From: Oceanobacter mangrovi
Lineage (GTDB): Bacteria > Pseudomonadota > Gammaproteobacteria > Pseudomonadales > Oceanobacteraceae
DNA: 64,000 bases
Direction: 5' to 3'
Assembly: GCF_019740315.1 (NCBI RefSeq)
Contig: NZ_JAHXZR010000011.1
Location: 124,001 to 188,000 of the forward strand
Position numbers and translations under genes: made by a program. Below, piece by piece: positions 1 through 8,667 of the stretch; position 1 is the stretch's first letter, and every line of letters starts with the position of its first letter. Under the pieces are notes generated by a model. It was not told where the DNA came from, searched no databases, and worked only from the letters and a program-made list of their open reading frames with translations.

Positions 1-1
1 G

Positions 2-925
2 ACTGCGGCAGCCCGTGCCATGGAAACGGTTTTACCAGTTCTCGAAGACGGATTGCAGGCCCGCTTCCTGTTTTTGCCCGATGGTGAAGACCCGGACACC
101 CTGATCCGCAAAGAAGGAAAACAAGCCTTTGAAAATCGGCTGAACAAATCCCGCCATCTGCCCGAGTTCCTGTTTGATCACCTCAAGGAACAGGTTGATT
201 TTGACACCCTCGATGGCAAGGCAAGACTGGACCAACTGGCCGCGCCCCTGATTTCCCGGATTCCCAAAGGCACCTTGCGTGACCTGATGGTGGCCGAGCT
301 GGAACGTCAGATCGGCGTCCACAGCCGGGCCATGGACAAACTGGAACAACAGGCTGAACAAGCGCCGCTTGCTACGGTCGAAGCCGATTATCCGACGGCG
401 ATTCCAGCGTTTATGAACGATGAATTGCCCGATGATCCAGAACACCAGAGCAGTCAGATCGACAGTCGTCTGGCAGCGATGGTTGAACGGGCAATCAGCG
501 CGCTGGTACGGCATCCATCGCTGGCCGACAAGCTTGAAGTGATCGAGGTAGAAGCCCAGACCGATCGCGAACGACTGCTGCTGGAAATGATCAAAAAGCT
601 GAGCTCGTCACCTCAGGCCAGCAGTATCGGCTTGCTGATCCAATGGATCGGCACGCCGTATCACCCGGAACTGACCGCCATTGCCAATCAGGGCAACCAC
701 CAGATCAAACCGGTGCTGGCTGAAATCGAGCAAGTACTGCAGCGTCTGGCGACCCGCAGCACCGAAGCTGAATTTCGTCAGCTGCAAGCGCGCTTTGAAG
801 ACTCACAGCAGCGCAAGAACATGAGTGAAGACGACATTCGCAAACTAAAAGAACATCAGCGCCAGCGCCGCAATACCGTCGCTGGCCGTGGTGAGATTTA
901 TCTCAACAACCCGAAACAACGCTAG
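2..925 (+). CDS. dnaG: DNA primase DnaG, C-terminal part (5' truncated by window edge)
   Basis: DNA primase makes RNA primers for replication at the fork. The frame is open from base 2, so the gene starts before the window and the first visible Met (base 20) is internal. The first residues carry the end of the TOPRIM catalytic domain, with the DGEDPDTLI motif typical of primases. A helical C-terminal region follows and ends in a basic tail (about residues 260-300), which in the family contacts the DnaB helicase. rpoD follows about 275 bp downstream on the same strand, matching the macromolecular-synthesis operon order dnaG-rpoD of gammaproteobacteria. Identification is secure from motif and context; only the N-terminal zinc-binding and most of the catalytic domain are outside the window. 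Confidence 0.95.
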   Translation, partial: TAAARAMETVLPVLEDGLQARFLFLPDGEDPDTLIRKEGKQAFENRLNKSRHLPEFLFDHLKEQVDFDTLDGKARLDQLAAPLISRIPKGTLRDLMVAELERQIGVHSRAMDKLEQQAEQAPLATVEADYPTAIPAFMNDELPDDPEHQSSQIDSRLAAMVERAISALVRHPSLADKLEVIEVEAQTDRERLLLEMIKKLSSSPQASSIGLLIQWIGTPYHPELTAIANQGNHQIKPVLAEIEQVLQRLATRSTEAEFRQLQARFEDSQQRKNMSEDDIRKLKEHQRQRRNTVAGRGEIYLNNPKQR

Positions 926-989
926 CCTGGCCAACCCTTAGCGGAACCGGACTCTCCTGTCTCTCGAGTGGAAATATTCCCGAACAGGA

Positions 990-1018
990 CTTGAATAGCA
1001 GTTATTAACCCCAACATT
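990..1018 (+). promoter_or_regulatory. Candidate heat-shock (sigma-32) promoter of rpoD
   Basis: CTTGAA (990-995) is separated by 13 bases from CCCCAACAT (1009-1017). This is close to the sigma-32 consensus CTTGAA-N13/15-CCCCATnT. It lies about 190 bases before the rpoD start. In E. coli rpoD has its own heat-shock promoter near the end of dnaG, so the location fits known biology. Function here is inferred from the motif only. Confidence 0.6.
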
Positions 1019-1199
1019 ACCGAGACGCAGCAGCAAAACCCGAAGTTATAAAAACGCACAGCCAACCCAGCCAAAAACGACCCGATCTGGTCACAAAATG
1101 TGCGGAACTGCCGCGCTGGGGACTGGCCTAAAAGTAGCCAAAAATATATACTTCAGCGCTTTTCTGCTACGCCTGATACCAACGGATCACAGGGCCCCT

Positions 1200-3044
1200 A
1201 TGTCAGCGAATACCCAACAGTCCCGACTAAAAGAACTCATTGCCAAAGGTAAGGAGCAAGGTTACCTGACCTATGCCCAGGTCAATGACCACCTGCCAGA
1301 CGACATTGCCAACCCGGATCAGGTTGAAGACATCATTCGCATGATTAACGATATCGGTATTCCGGTATCTGAAGTTGCGCCAGACGGCGAAGCCCTGTTC
1401 ATGAACGATGCCGCCGACGAAGCCGCCGCTGAAGAAGCTGCTGCTGCGCTGGCATCGGTAGAAAGCGATGTTGGCCGTACTACCGACCCTGTGCGTATGT
1501 ACATGCGCGAAATGGGTACCGTCGAACTGCTGACCCGTGAAGGCGAAATTGTTATCGCCAAGCGTATTGAAGAAGGCATCCGTGAAGTGATGTCAGCACT
1601 GGCCTACTATCCTGGTGCCGTGCAGACCATCCTGACTGCCTTTGCTGAAGCAGAAGACGATCCAAACCGTATTGGTGACATTTTCAACGGCTTTATCGAC
1701 CCATCTGATGAAGATCCTGCACCAGGCCCACAAAGCGGTCCGGAAGCAGAAGCTGCGGCAGACGACAGCGATTCTGACAGCGACAGCGATGACGACGACA
1801 GTGATGACAGCGACAGCAACGAAGCTGAGTCCGGCCTCGACCTGGTTGAAGTAAACCGTCGCTTCCAGGAACTTGCCGATGCTTTCGCAGCTGCGCAGAA
1901 AGCAATCGCTGCCAACGGCCGTGCCAGTATCGACAGCGAAAACGCACTGTCGACCCTGGCTGATATCTTTGCACCAATCAAACTGTCGCCAAAATATTTC
2001 GACGCTCTGGTTACCCGTGCACGTGAATCCCTGGACACTATCCGCGCCCAGGAACGTCAGATCATGACCCTGATGACCCGCAAGTGCGGCATGGACCGTA
2101 AAGAGTTCATCAAGTACTTCCAGGGTAACGAAGTTAACAACGACTGGATCGAAGGCCTGATTGCTTCCAACAAGCCTTACTCCAAAAAGCTCGACACCTA
2201 CAAACTGGAAATCTTCCGCGCCCAGAAGAAAATCATGGCCGTTGAAGACCGCGTTGGCCTGACCATTCCGGAAATCAAGGAAGTCAACCGTCGCGTATCC
2301 ATTGGTGAAGCCCGCGCCCGTCGTGCCAAGAAAGAAATGGTTGAAGCTAACCTGCGTCTGGTTATCTCGATCGCCAAGAAGTACACCAACCGTGGTCTGC
2401 AATTCCTCGACCTGATCCAGGAAGGCAACATCGGCTTGATGAAAGCGGTAGACAAGTTCGAATACCGTCGTGGTTACAAGTTCTCCACCTACGCAACCTG
2501 GTGGATTCGTCAGGCGATCACCCGTTCGATCGCTGACCAGGCACGTACCATCCGTATTCCGGTTCACATGATTGAGACCATCAACAAGCTGAACCGTATT
2601 TCCCGTCAGATGCTGCAGGAGATGGGCCGCGAGCCGACTCCTGAAGAACTGGCAGAACGTATGGAAATGCCGGAAGACAAGATTCGCAAGGTGCTGAAAA
2701 TCGCCAAAGAGCCAATCTCCATGGAAACCCCGATCGGTGACGATGAAGATTCACATCTGGGCGACTTCATTGAAGATACCCACTCCGAATCACCAATGGA
2801 CACCGCCACCAACGACGGCCTGACCGAAGCTACCCGCTCCGTTCTGGCTGGCCTGACCGCGCGGGAAGCCAAGGTACTGCGGATGCGTTTTGGTATCGAC
2901 ATGAACACCGACCACACTCTGGAAGAAGTCGGCAAACAGTTCGACGTAACCCGTGAGCGTATCCGTCAGATCGAAGCCAAGGCACTGCGCAAACTGCGTC
3001 ATCCAAGCCGCTCCGATCACCTGCGCAGCTTCATCGACGACTGA
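1200..3044 (+). CDS. rpoD: RNA polymerase primary sigma factor RpoD (sigma-70)
   Basis: Housekeeping sigma factor of 614 aa that directs RNA polymerase to most promoters. The ATG at 1200 ([13 protein letters not shown]) matches the start of region 1.1 in the family. The in-frame ATG at 1098 would add 34 residues that are not RpoD-like, so it was rejected. Region 1.1 covers roughly residues 1-80. Region 2 starts near residue 384 ([12 protein letters not shown], then [16 protein letters not shown] for promoter melting). Region 3 and region 4.2 ([20 protein letters not shown], the -35 reader) end the protein. Residues 188-207, in the non-conserved spacer between regions 1.2 and 2, are a run of only Asp, Ser and one Asn, an unusually pure acidic stretch. 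A hairpin terminator follows. Confidence 0.97.
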   Translation: MSANTQQSRLKELIAKGKEQGYLTYAQVNDHLPDDIANPDQVEDIIRMINDIGIPVSEVAPDGEALFMNDAADEAAAEEAAAALASVESDVGRTTDPVRMYMREMGTVELLTREGEIVIAKRIEEGIREVMSALAYYPGAVQTILTAFAEAEDDPNRIGDIFNGFIDPSDEDPAPGPQSGPEAEAAADDSDSDSDSDDDDSDDSDSNEAESGLDLVEVNRRFQELADAFAAAQKAIAANGRASIDSENALSTLADIFAPIKLSPKYFDALVTRARESLDTIRAQERQIMTLMTRKCGMDRKEFIKYFQGNEVNNDWIEGLIASNKPYSKKLDTYKLEIFRAQKKIMAVEDRVGLTIPEIKEVNRRVSIGEARARRAKKEMVEANLRLVISIAKKYTNRGLQFLDLIQEGNIGLMKAVDKFEYRRGYKFSTYATWWIRQAITRSIADQARTIRIPVHMIETINKLNRISRQMLQEMGREPTPEELAERMEMPEDKIRKVLKIAKEPISMETPIGDDEDSHLGDFIEDTHSESPMDTATNDGLTEATRSVLAGLTAREAKVLRMRFGIDMNTDHTLEEVGKQFDVTRERIRQIEAKALRKLRHPSRSDHLRSFIDD

Positions 3045-3070
3045 TTTGTCGATCCAACCGCACTCTGAAG

Positions 3071-3097
3071 AAAAACCGGCCTTGCGCCGGTTTTTCT
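3071..3097 (+). terminator. Rho-independent terminator of rpoD
   Basis: The inverted repeat AAAAACCGGC / GCCGGTTTTT with a short loop is followed by a T-rich run ending near 3097, starting 27 bases after the rpoD stop codon. It is a classic intrinsic terminator. Confidence 0.9.
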
Positions 3098-3113
3098 TTA
3101 TCTATCATAGGGG

Positions 3114-3142
3114 TGGAACATAAACCTCATGGCGCTTATAAT
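3114..3142 (+). promoter_or_regulatory. Candidate promoter of tRNA-Met
   Basis: A perfect -10 box TATAAT (3137-3142) has a weak -35 match TGGAAC (3114-3119) at 17-base spacing. A GC-rich discriminator (CAGCGACCGC) follows, as is common for stable RNA promoters. It lies about 60 bases before the tRNA-Met gene. Confidence 0.55.
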
Positions 3143-3204
3143 CAGCGACCGCTTCAGGAGGAGCCTTCCTCTGCCATCAGGTCCAACCTGATGAACGAAG
3201 CAAG

Positions 3205-3281
3205 GGGCCTGTAGCTCAGTTGGTTAGAGCACGCGACTCATAATCGCTAGGTCCACGGTTCAAGTCCGTGCAGGCCCACCA
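3205..3281 (+). tRNA. tRNA-Met (CAT anticodon, elongator type)
   Basis: 77 nt including the encoded CCA. The acceptor stem pairs GGGCCTG with CAGGCCC (3271-3277). The D-arm reads GCTCAGTTGGTTAGAGC. The anticodon loop is CTCATAA, giving CAT, and the T-arm carries GGTTCAAGTCC. The first base pair is G-C, unlike the mismatched end of initiator tRNA, so this is the elongator form. The rpoD-tRNA-Met order is seen in many gammaproteobacteria. Confidence 0.95.
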
Positions 3282-3292
3282 CTTTCTCTGTT

Positions 3293-4021
3293 TCAATCTC
3301 CGAAAACCCTGACAAACAGATGTCGCTCTGAACCGGCTGATGGTTCATATAATCCGGCAGGCCTCCCTTTGCCGCCTTCCGGGACTCCTTCGCCGACTTG
3401 ATGTAACAACTCTGCGTTGAGAATTCGTCGCCGAAAGGACTTTTTCTCCAGTGATTTCCCCATCAACAACTCAAAAGCATGTTGCAGCTGACTCAAGGTA
3501 AAAGGCCGCTCAAGTACATGAAGTGGCAATACACTATAGGCCGTCTTGTTCTTTAACCGCTCTCTCGCAAGTTCGATCAGCAACTGGTGATCAAATGCCA
3601 GCGACAGCTCTTTCAGCTCTTCCATCGGACACCAGATAGCCTCAGAAACAGTGTCGACAAAATCAGCTGTTGGTGCATAAGGAATCAGCGCCATATAGAG
3701 AGTGGTCACTGACCATCCTCTCGGGTCCCGGGACGCGTTACCCACTGTAGTCACCTGTTCCAGCAAAGGAGCATCCACACCGGTCTTGGCCACCAGCTTG
3801 CGGCGGGCGGTCGCTTCAATATCAGCGTCGATGTGCAGATCAACAAACCCACCAGGTAGCGCCCGACTGTGTTTGAAAGGATGCGCTGCACGCTCTACCA
3901 ACAACACCTTCAATTGCCCGTTGTGCAGGGTAAAGATAGCGATATCAACTGAATACAGCGGGCTTTCGTAGTCTTTAATGTTGTACTGGTTTAGATACTG
4001 TCGCTCGGTTTCTTCCGTCAT
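3293..4021 (-). CDS. nrtR: NrtR-type Nudix-related transcriptional regulator of NAD metabolism
   Basis: 242 aa. The N-terminal two thirds is a Nudix-fold domain (VLLVERAAHPFKHSRALPGG, then GFVDLHIDADIEATARRK). The Nudix box is degenerate: the catalytic REx2EE core reads RKLVAK, so hydrolysis is probably lost. The C-terminal part (about residues 168-235, FTLSQLQHAFELLMGKSLEKKSF... then GRPAGLY) is the winged-helix DNA-binding domain typical of NrtR. Members of this family repress NAD biosynthesis and salvage genes and respond to ADP-ribose or related nucleotides. Divergently placed nadM-Nudix and then nadV, with palindromes before both, support that role. The gene ends 12 bases from the tRNA-Met 3' end, tail to tail. 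Confidence 0.9.
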   Translation of the reverse strand: MTEETERQYLNQYNIKDYESPLYSVDIAIFTLHNGQLKVLLVERAAHPFKHSRALPGGFVDLHIDADIEATARRKLVAKTGVDAPLLEQVTTVGNASRDPRGWSVTTLYMALIPYAPTADFVDTVSEAIWCPMEELKELSLAFDHQLLIELARERLKNKTAYSVLPLHVLERPFTLSQLQHAFELLMGKSLEKKSFRRRILNAELLHQVGEGVPEGGKGRPAGLYEPSAGSERHLFVRVFGD

Positions 4022-4061
4022 TTCAATTCCATTATTAACCTGGAGCTATGTCCGGTTGACT

Positions 4062-4082
4062 TTATTGGCTTAAAGCCAATAA
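4062..4082. promoter_or_regulatory. Candidate NrtR operator 1 (nrtR/nadM intergenic)
   Basis: Perfect 9-base arms TTATTGGCT (4062-4070) and AGCCAATAA (4074-4082) around a 3-base centre. It sits between divergent nrtR and nadM, where it could control both. Its core TGGC-N5-GCCA recurs in the palindrome before nadV at 5262-5290. Regulation is inferred from position and the shared core. Confidence 0.75.
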
Positions 4083-4158
4083 TATTTCAAAACACTCTAA
4101 AGATCACGAAACAGCAGGATAGACCTGCTTGTTTCCACCACGGCAAGGAGCTTGCTGT

Positions 4159-5217
4159 ATGCAACCCGGTTTCGATTTCGCTGTTTTTATAGGCCGTTTT
4201 CAGCCTTTCCATTCTGGCCACCTGAAAGTTATTCAGTCTGGCCTGCAACAGGCAGACAAACTCATCGTTCTGATTGGCTCATCCTGGCAGGCCAGGAATC
4301 CACGCAATCCGTGGACGCACCTCGAACGTGAACAAATGATTCGGGGGTGCTTGTCTGAACAGGAAAATCAGCGTCTGATCTGCCTTCCCTTGATGGATGT
4401 CCCCTACAATGATGAGCTGTGGGTCAGAAATGTTCAAACGACGGTCTCCGGCATTGTTACCGCGCACCACACCACCCCGCACAAAGCCGCACGCATCGCC
4501 CTGATTGGCCACAAAAAGGATCAAACCGGTTTTTATTTAAATCTATTCCCTCACTGGAAAAGTATCGGCGTCGACAATTACCGCGAAATCAGTGCCACAC
4601 CACTGAGAGAGCAATATTTTACCGAACAGCGAGATGCCGTTCTGGAGGCGTATTGCAGCGGAGGCAAACTCCCACAAAGCATGTTCCGCTGGCTCACAGA
4701 CTTTGCCAGAGAAGCTCCGGCCTACCAGCAAATCTGTGAAGAAATTGCCTTCGTTAACCGTTACCGCAAGGCGTGGCAAGCAGCACCTTATGCCCCAACC
4801 TTTGTGACCGTCGATGCCGTCCTGGTGCAATCCGGCCATATCCTGCTGGTTGAACGAAAAGCCAGCCCGGGTAAAGGGTTGTGGGCCTTGCCGGGTGGAT
4901 TTGTTGACCAGCAGGAGCGGCTGCTTGACGCCTGTCTTCGTGAACTGAGGGAAGAAACCCGCCTAAAGGTACCTGCTCCAGTGCTCAAAGGCTCGATTCG
5001 ACGGCAGTCCGTCTATGATGATCCGTTCCGTTCATCACGTGGCCGAACCATCACCCATGCCTTTTACATTGAGCTGGAGCCCAGTAACAGTTTGCCCAAG
5101 GTACGAGGCAGCGATGACGCCAAACAGGCGCGCTGGGTGCCGCTTGGGGATATTCAGCCACAGGATCTGTTTGAGGATCACTACTTCATCATTCAGGATA
5201 TGATCGGCGTGATTTGA
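4159..5217 (+). CDS. nadM: Bifunctional NMN adenylyltransferase / Nudix hydrolase (NadM-Nudix)
   Basis: 352 aa cytosolic enzyme. The N-terminal domain (about 1-185) is a nucleotidyltransferase of the NadM type. It has GRFQPFHSGH with the HxGH motif and ISATPLRE as the second nucleotide motif, and joins NMN to ATP to form NAD. The C-terminal domain (about 205-352) is a Nudix domain (ALPGGFVDQQE...RELREET) with the catalytic glutamates present, likely an ADP-ribose pyrophosphatase. The usual Gly after REET is Arg. The ATG at 4159 was chosen because AAGGAG lies 10 bases before it; the ATG at 4129 has no such site. It follows a candidate NrtR operator and precedes nadV, so NMN made by NadV can be used directly. 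Confidence 0.93.
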   Translation: MQPGFDFAVFIGRFQPFHSGHLKVIQSGLQQADKLIVLIGSSWQARNPRNPWTHLEREQMIRGCLSEQENQRLICLPLMDVPYNDELWVRNVQTTVSGIVTAHHTTPHKAARIALIGHKKDQTGFYLNLFPHWKSIGVDNYREISATPLREQYFTEQRDAVLEAYCSGGKLPQSMFRWLTDFAREAPAYQQICEEIAFVNRYRKAWQAAPYAPTFVTVDAVLVQSGHILLVERKASPGKGLWALPGGFVDQQERLLDACLRELREETRLKVPAPVLKGSIRRQSVYDDPFRSSRGRTITHAFYIELEPSNSLPKVRGSDDAKQARWVPLGDIQPQDLFEDHYFIIQDMIGVI

Positions 5218-5234
5218 TGATGCAGTCCACATAA

Positions 5235-5256
5235 TCCGGCAGTCGCCGGATTTTTT
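5235..5256 (+). terminator. Rho-independent terminator of nadM
   Basis: Stem TCCGGC (5235-5240) and GCCGGA (5245-5250) with a 4-base loop, followed by six T. It lies 18 bases after the nadM stop, so nadM and nadV are probably separate transcription units. Confidence 0.85.
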
Positions 5257-5261
5257 ATTGA

Positions 5262-5290
5262 CAATATAGTGGCACAAAGCCACTATATTG
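5262..5290. promoter_or_regulatory. Candidate NrtR operator 2 (upstream of nadV)
   Basis: Perfect 12-base arms CAATATAGTGGC and GCCACTATATTG around the 5-base centre ACAAA. The inner part TGGC-ACAAA-GCCA matches operator 1 (TGGC-TTAAA-GCCA). It overlaps the likely promoter region of nadV, about 105 bases before its start. Confidence 0.75.
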
Positions 5291-5395
5291 AAACGGCAAC
5301 GGGAACCGCTGCCAGTAACCGATATCGACAGATATCCACACCAATGCAGCACAGGACAGACCCGTGCTGTTACATCCGACAGGAGGAGCTCCGTC

Positions 5396-6763
5396 ATGAC
5401 CAACCTGATTCTGAATACCGATTCCTATAAGACTTCCCACTACCTGCAGTACCCACCAGCCACAGAATATGTTTCCAGTTACATCGAATCCCGTGGCGGT
5501 GAATATGCGCAGACCCTCGTCTTTGGATTGCAGGCGTTTATCAAGCAATACCTGAGCAAGCCAATTAATCAGTCAGATATTGATGAGGCCGATGCCATTC
5601 TGACTGCCCACGGCGTGCCCTTTAACCGTGCTGGCTGGCAATACATTCTCGATAACTGCAATGGCTATTTGCCGCTGGAAATCCAGGCCGTCCCCGAAGG
5701 CATGTTACTGCCTACCCATCAGGTAATGATTCAGGTCGTCAACACTGACCCATACTGCGCCTGGTTAACCAGCTATATTGAAACGTCGCTGTTGCGTGCC
5801 ATCTGGTATCCCACCACGGTCGCCAGCGTTGCCCGCGCATGCCGCGATATAATCAGCCGCTATCTTGAAGAAACTGCAGATAATCTCGATGGCTTGCCAT
5901 TCAAGTTACACGACTTTGGTGCCCGGGGAGCCAGTTCCGAAGAGACCGCCGCACTTGGCGGTGCTGCTCACCTGGTCAGTTTTATGGGCACCGACAATCT
6001 GTCAGGAGTCATTGCAGCACGCCGTTACTACGCTGCTGATATGGCGGGATTTTCAATCCCTGCCGCCGAACACAGCACCATTACCAGCTGGGGCAAAAAT
6101 GCCGAAGCCCAGGCGTACGCCAACATGCTGGACCAGTTCGGAGGAACCGGACGAGTACTGGCGGTTGTCAGTGATTCCTACGATCTCTGGAACGCCATCG
6201 ATAATCTCTGGGGCGGCGAACTGAAAGAACAGGTTGAACGCATGGGCGGCACACTGGTCGTGCGGCCGGACTCTGGTGAACCCACTGAAATCGTACCCGA
6301 GGCTATCGAGCGCTTGATGGACCGTTTCGGCTATACCGTCAACACCAAAGGCTACCGGGTTCTGCCAGCTTGTATCCGACTGATTCAGGGGGATGGCGTC
6401 AGCGTAAGTTCGATTGAAGCGATTTTGCGGATACTCAAAGATCGCAAAATCAGCGCCGACAATATTGCCTTCGGTATGGGTGGCGAGCTGCTGCAAAAGA
6501 TAAACCGGGACACCCAGAAATTTGCCATGAAAGCATCTGCCATCTGTGTGGCCGGCAACTGGAATGACGTCTACAAGGACCCGGTTACGGACCCAGGCAA
6601 ACGTTCAAAACGCGGACGCCTTGCTCTGATCCAGTCAGAAGATGGCTACCAAACCATTCGCGAGGACCAGCTTGGTGGTCGCACCAACCTTTTACGTCCG
6701 GTATTCCGTAACGGCGAATTATTGATAAATGAATCGTTCGACGACGTTCGTAATCGGAGCTGA
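5396..6763 (+). CDS. nadV: Nicotinamide phosphoribosyltransferase NadV
   Basis: 455 aa, the usual length for bacterial NadV/NAMPT. It makes NMN from nicotinamide and PRPP, the one-step salvage route that bypasses deamidation. Recognisable signatures are NTDSYKTSHYLQYPP at the N-terminus, KLHDFGARGASS (about residues 170-181), AAEHSTITSWG, VVRPDSGEP, and GGELLQKINRDTQKFAMK near the C-terminus. The ATG at 5396 has AGGAGGAG ahead of it; the upstream in-frame ATG at 5288 lies inside the operator palindrome and was rejected. With nadM it forms a complete nicotinamide to NMN to NAD route, presumably under NrtR. Confidence 0.94.
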   Translation: MTNLILNTDSYKTSHYLQYPPATEYVSSYIESRGGEYAQTLVFGLQAFIKQYLSKPINQSDIDEADAILTAHGVPFNRAGWQYILDNCNGYLPLEIQAVPEGMLLPTHQVMIQVVNTDPYCAWLTSYIETSLLRAIWYPTTVASVARACRDIISRYLEETADNLDGLPFKLHDFGARGASSEETAALGGAAHLVSFMGTDNLSGVIAARRYYAADMAGFSIPAAEHSTITSWGKNAEAQAYANMLDQFGGTGRVLAVVSDSYDLWNAIDNLWGGELKEQVERMGGTLVVRPDSGEPTEIVPEAIERLMDRFGYTVNTKGYRVLPACIRLIQGDGVSVSSIEAILRILKDRKISADNIAFGMGGELLQKINRDTQKFAMKASAICVAGNWNDVYKDPVTDPGKRSKRGRLALIQSEDGYQTIREDQLGGRTNLLRPVFRNGELLINESFDDVRNRS

Positions 6764-6823
6764 TTCAGTCTCAAGCAGCGATCACCGAATAATCGCCAAA
6801 CACTGTAATGATTGATCAGCCAG

Positions 6824-6856
6824 ACCTGTCGGTGGTTCGCGATACTGCCGACAGGT
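6824..6856 (+). other. Stem-loop after nadV
   Basis: Inverted repeat ACCTGTCGG (6824-6832) and CCGACAGGT (6848-6856) with a 15-base loop and no T-run. It may stabilise the nadV transcript end. The 6764-7297 interval otherwise holds a chemoreceptor remnant and the porin terminator. Confidence 0.5.
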
Positions 6857-6884
6857 TACTCGCCTCTGGAAAAACCCGGTAACT

Positions 6885-7116
6885 CACACCCGATACCGTC
6901 TCACCAGCTCAGACATCGCCGTTGCCAGTTCCTTCAGCCGTCGGATTTCTGCCGCTTCCCAGCCATCGCTGCTACGCCCCATCAGGCTAACGGCATTGCC
7001 GGAGCCCTGTTGCTGCCGTTCGATGGTGGTTTGGATTTTCTGGATGCCTTATTGGGTGTGACTGGCGAGCGCACGAACCCCATCAGCCATGCATGGCAAA
7101 ACCGCGACAGGCTTTC
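6885..7116 (-). pseudogene. Decayed 3' fragment of a methyl-accepting chemotaxis protein gene
   Basis: Read on the minus strand this DNA matches the end of the intact chemoreceptor gene at 20420-22105. About 60 bases (6885-6944) are identical to 20421-20480 and encode the chemoreceptor C-terminus. A further stretch of about 170 bases matches the signalling-hairpin region near 20677-20852 with many substitutions. About 200 bases between these blocks are missing. No long frame remains. It is either a remnant of a lost paralogue or a partial copy of that gene. The perfectly preserved end suggests a recent copy or gene conversion. Confidence 0.8.
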
Positions 7117-7212
7117 AATAATCCGTGATCGTTTGCATAGCGATAAACATAAACCAGGTGCTGGATACACAGCAAGATTCTGACTACTACTGAATTTGTG
7201 GACAGCAGAAAC

Positions 7213-7238
7213 AAAAAAGCCTACCCCGCGGGGTAGGC
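7213..7238 (-). terminator. Rho-independent terminator of the porin gene
   Basis: Stem GCCTACCCC (7219-7227) and GGGGTAGGC (7230-7238). On the minus strand it is followed by six T (A-run 7213-7218). It lies 60 bases after the porin stop. Confidence 0.9.
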
Positions 7239-7297
7239 AAAGCTGGCAAACCAGCATGGATTTACACACAAAAAACGGACGAGCAATACAGACAGAA

Positions 7298-8425
7298 TCA
7301 GAAGCTTTGACGCATGGAAATCAGGTAGATATTGGCACTGCCCCAATCCTGACGAGTGCCATTGATCACGGATTTACCATAGTCAACATGTTCGAATTCA
7401 AATCGAACCTGACGGGAATCAGTTACCTGATACAACGCCTGACCGAACCAGTTGGCATCCAGCTGACGCTGGGTTTCATCTTCATCTTCCCCGGTCGCAG
7501 CACCAAAATGCAGACCCAGCTCTTTGGTCATCTGATACTGGACAGATGCAGTCACACTATAACGGCCACTATCCTTGCCGGTATCACGATCTGAGGCACG
7601 ATAAGCCAGGCCAAAATCAAGCGCATCGCTGGCCTGCAGTTTGGCGCCCAGCATCACCACGCTTGGTGCGGCAACGTCGACATTAGCGGCTTTCGCAGCA
7701 TCACTTTCCTTGACGATGCTTTTGGCATACGCAGCATTGACGGTCAGGTTACCGAACGAACTGGCAGCACCAACCTGCACACCGGTAATACCGCTGTTGT
7801 TGTACAGATCACCATCGGCGTTGGCACGGTCATCATCGTTCACCTGCAGCGACACCGTGGCCGTGAAAGGACTGGCACTGTATGGGCCGCTGCCATAGGT
7901 GTAAGACACACTAGTGTCATTACGGAAGCCATAGGCCATGGAGCCAGGCAGCTGATCAGTGATGTAGTAGTAAGACGCATAACCATGCGATTCACTGCGG
8001 TTAGTGTTCCAGCCGTTGTAACCGTATAGCGGCGACCACTGGCTACCGACCTTGAAAGTATGGGGACCTTTCGACAACGCCAGCCAGCCCAGCCGGGTAG
8101 ATAAAGCCTGACCGCCGTTATCAAGCACGTTGGCAGTAAATTCCATCCGGTAACTGCCTTTCCAGCCAGCGGCGACATCTTCTTCACCACGAATTCCCAG
8201 ACGAGACTGCACATTGTTGGACTGTGAAAACTGTTTGCCATCCGGGTTACCGTTTGGCGAGAACTGGCCTTCAAAAATGTCAGAGCCGCCATTAATACCG
8301 GCTTCACTATATTTTTCCAGACCGATATCCACAAAACCATAGAAATTGATACTGGGTGTTGCATATGCGCTGGATATTGCCGAAGTCAGCATAGCGCTGG
8401 CAAAAACCACCTTCTTATAATTCAT
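7298..8425 (-). CDS. Gram-negative trimeric-type porin
   Basis: 375 aa outer-membrane protein. A signal peptide (MNYKKVVFASAMLTSAISSAYA) is followed by INFYGFVDIGLEKY, the usual first strand of general porins. RLGIRGEEDVAAGWKGSYRMEF is the second-strand signature, and the protein ends in Phe (SMRQSF), as beta-barrels do for BAM recognition. The start at 8425 has GGAG just before it; an in-frame start 7 codons upstream was rejected. The gene stands alone with its own terminator. It lies downstream of the LysR gene on the same strand across 242 AT-rich bases with no clear features. Substrate is unknown; proximity to the TRAP locus suggests a role in small organic acid or amino compound entry, but this is only inference. 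Confidence 0.9.
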   Translation of the reverse strand: MNYKKVVFASAMLTSAISSAYATPSINFYGFVDIGLEKYSEAGINGGSDIFEGQFSPNGNPDGKQFSQSNNVQSRLGIRGEEDVAAGWKGSYRMEFTANVLDNGGQALSTRLGWLALSKGPHTFKVGSQWSPLYGYNGWNTNRSESHGYASYYYITDQLPGSMAYGFRNDTSVSYTYGSGPYSASPFTATVSLQVNDDDRANADGDLYNNSGITGVQVGAASSFGNLTVNAAYAKSIVKESDAAKAANVDVAAPSVVMLGAKLQASDALDFGLAYRASDRDTGKDSGRYSVTASVQYQMTKELGLHFGAATGEDEDETQRQLDANWFGQALYQVTDSRQVRFEFEHVDYGKSVINGTRQDWGSANIYLISMRQSF

Positions 8426-8667
8426 AACCACTCCACAGATATACAAGGGCTTATTTCGGGATTAAGAATCCCAAACAAGTAAATCCAGTATATTTATAGA
8501 ATTCAAAAGCAGTCCAACAACATATTTACCGTACTAATAATAACAACCAGTAATAGATATTAAAATCTGCAACACCATCAACCAACAGAATCCAAACCTG
8601 AAATCAAATACAGCAAATATTATTTCTTTAAAATACGTCAATCAGGCCATTTTATAAATGACAGATA

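Noticed and set aside
1098..1199. Upstream in-frame start for rpoD
   Set aside because: The 34 extra residues do not look like RpoD region 1.1, and [13 protein letters not shown] at 1200 is the family start.
7196..7594. 132-codon plus-strand frame
   Set aside because: It crosses the porin terminator and runs antisense to the porin coding sequence.
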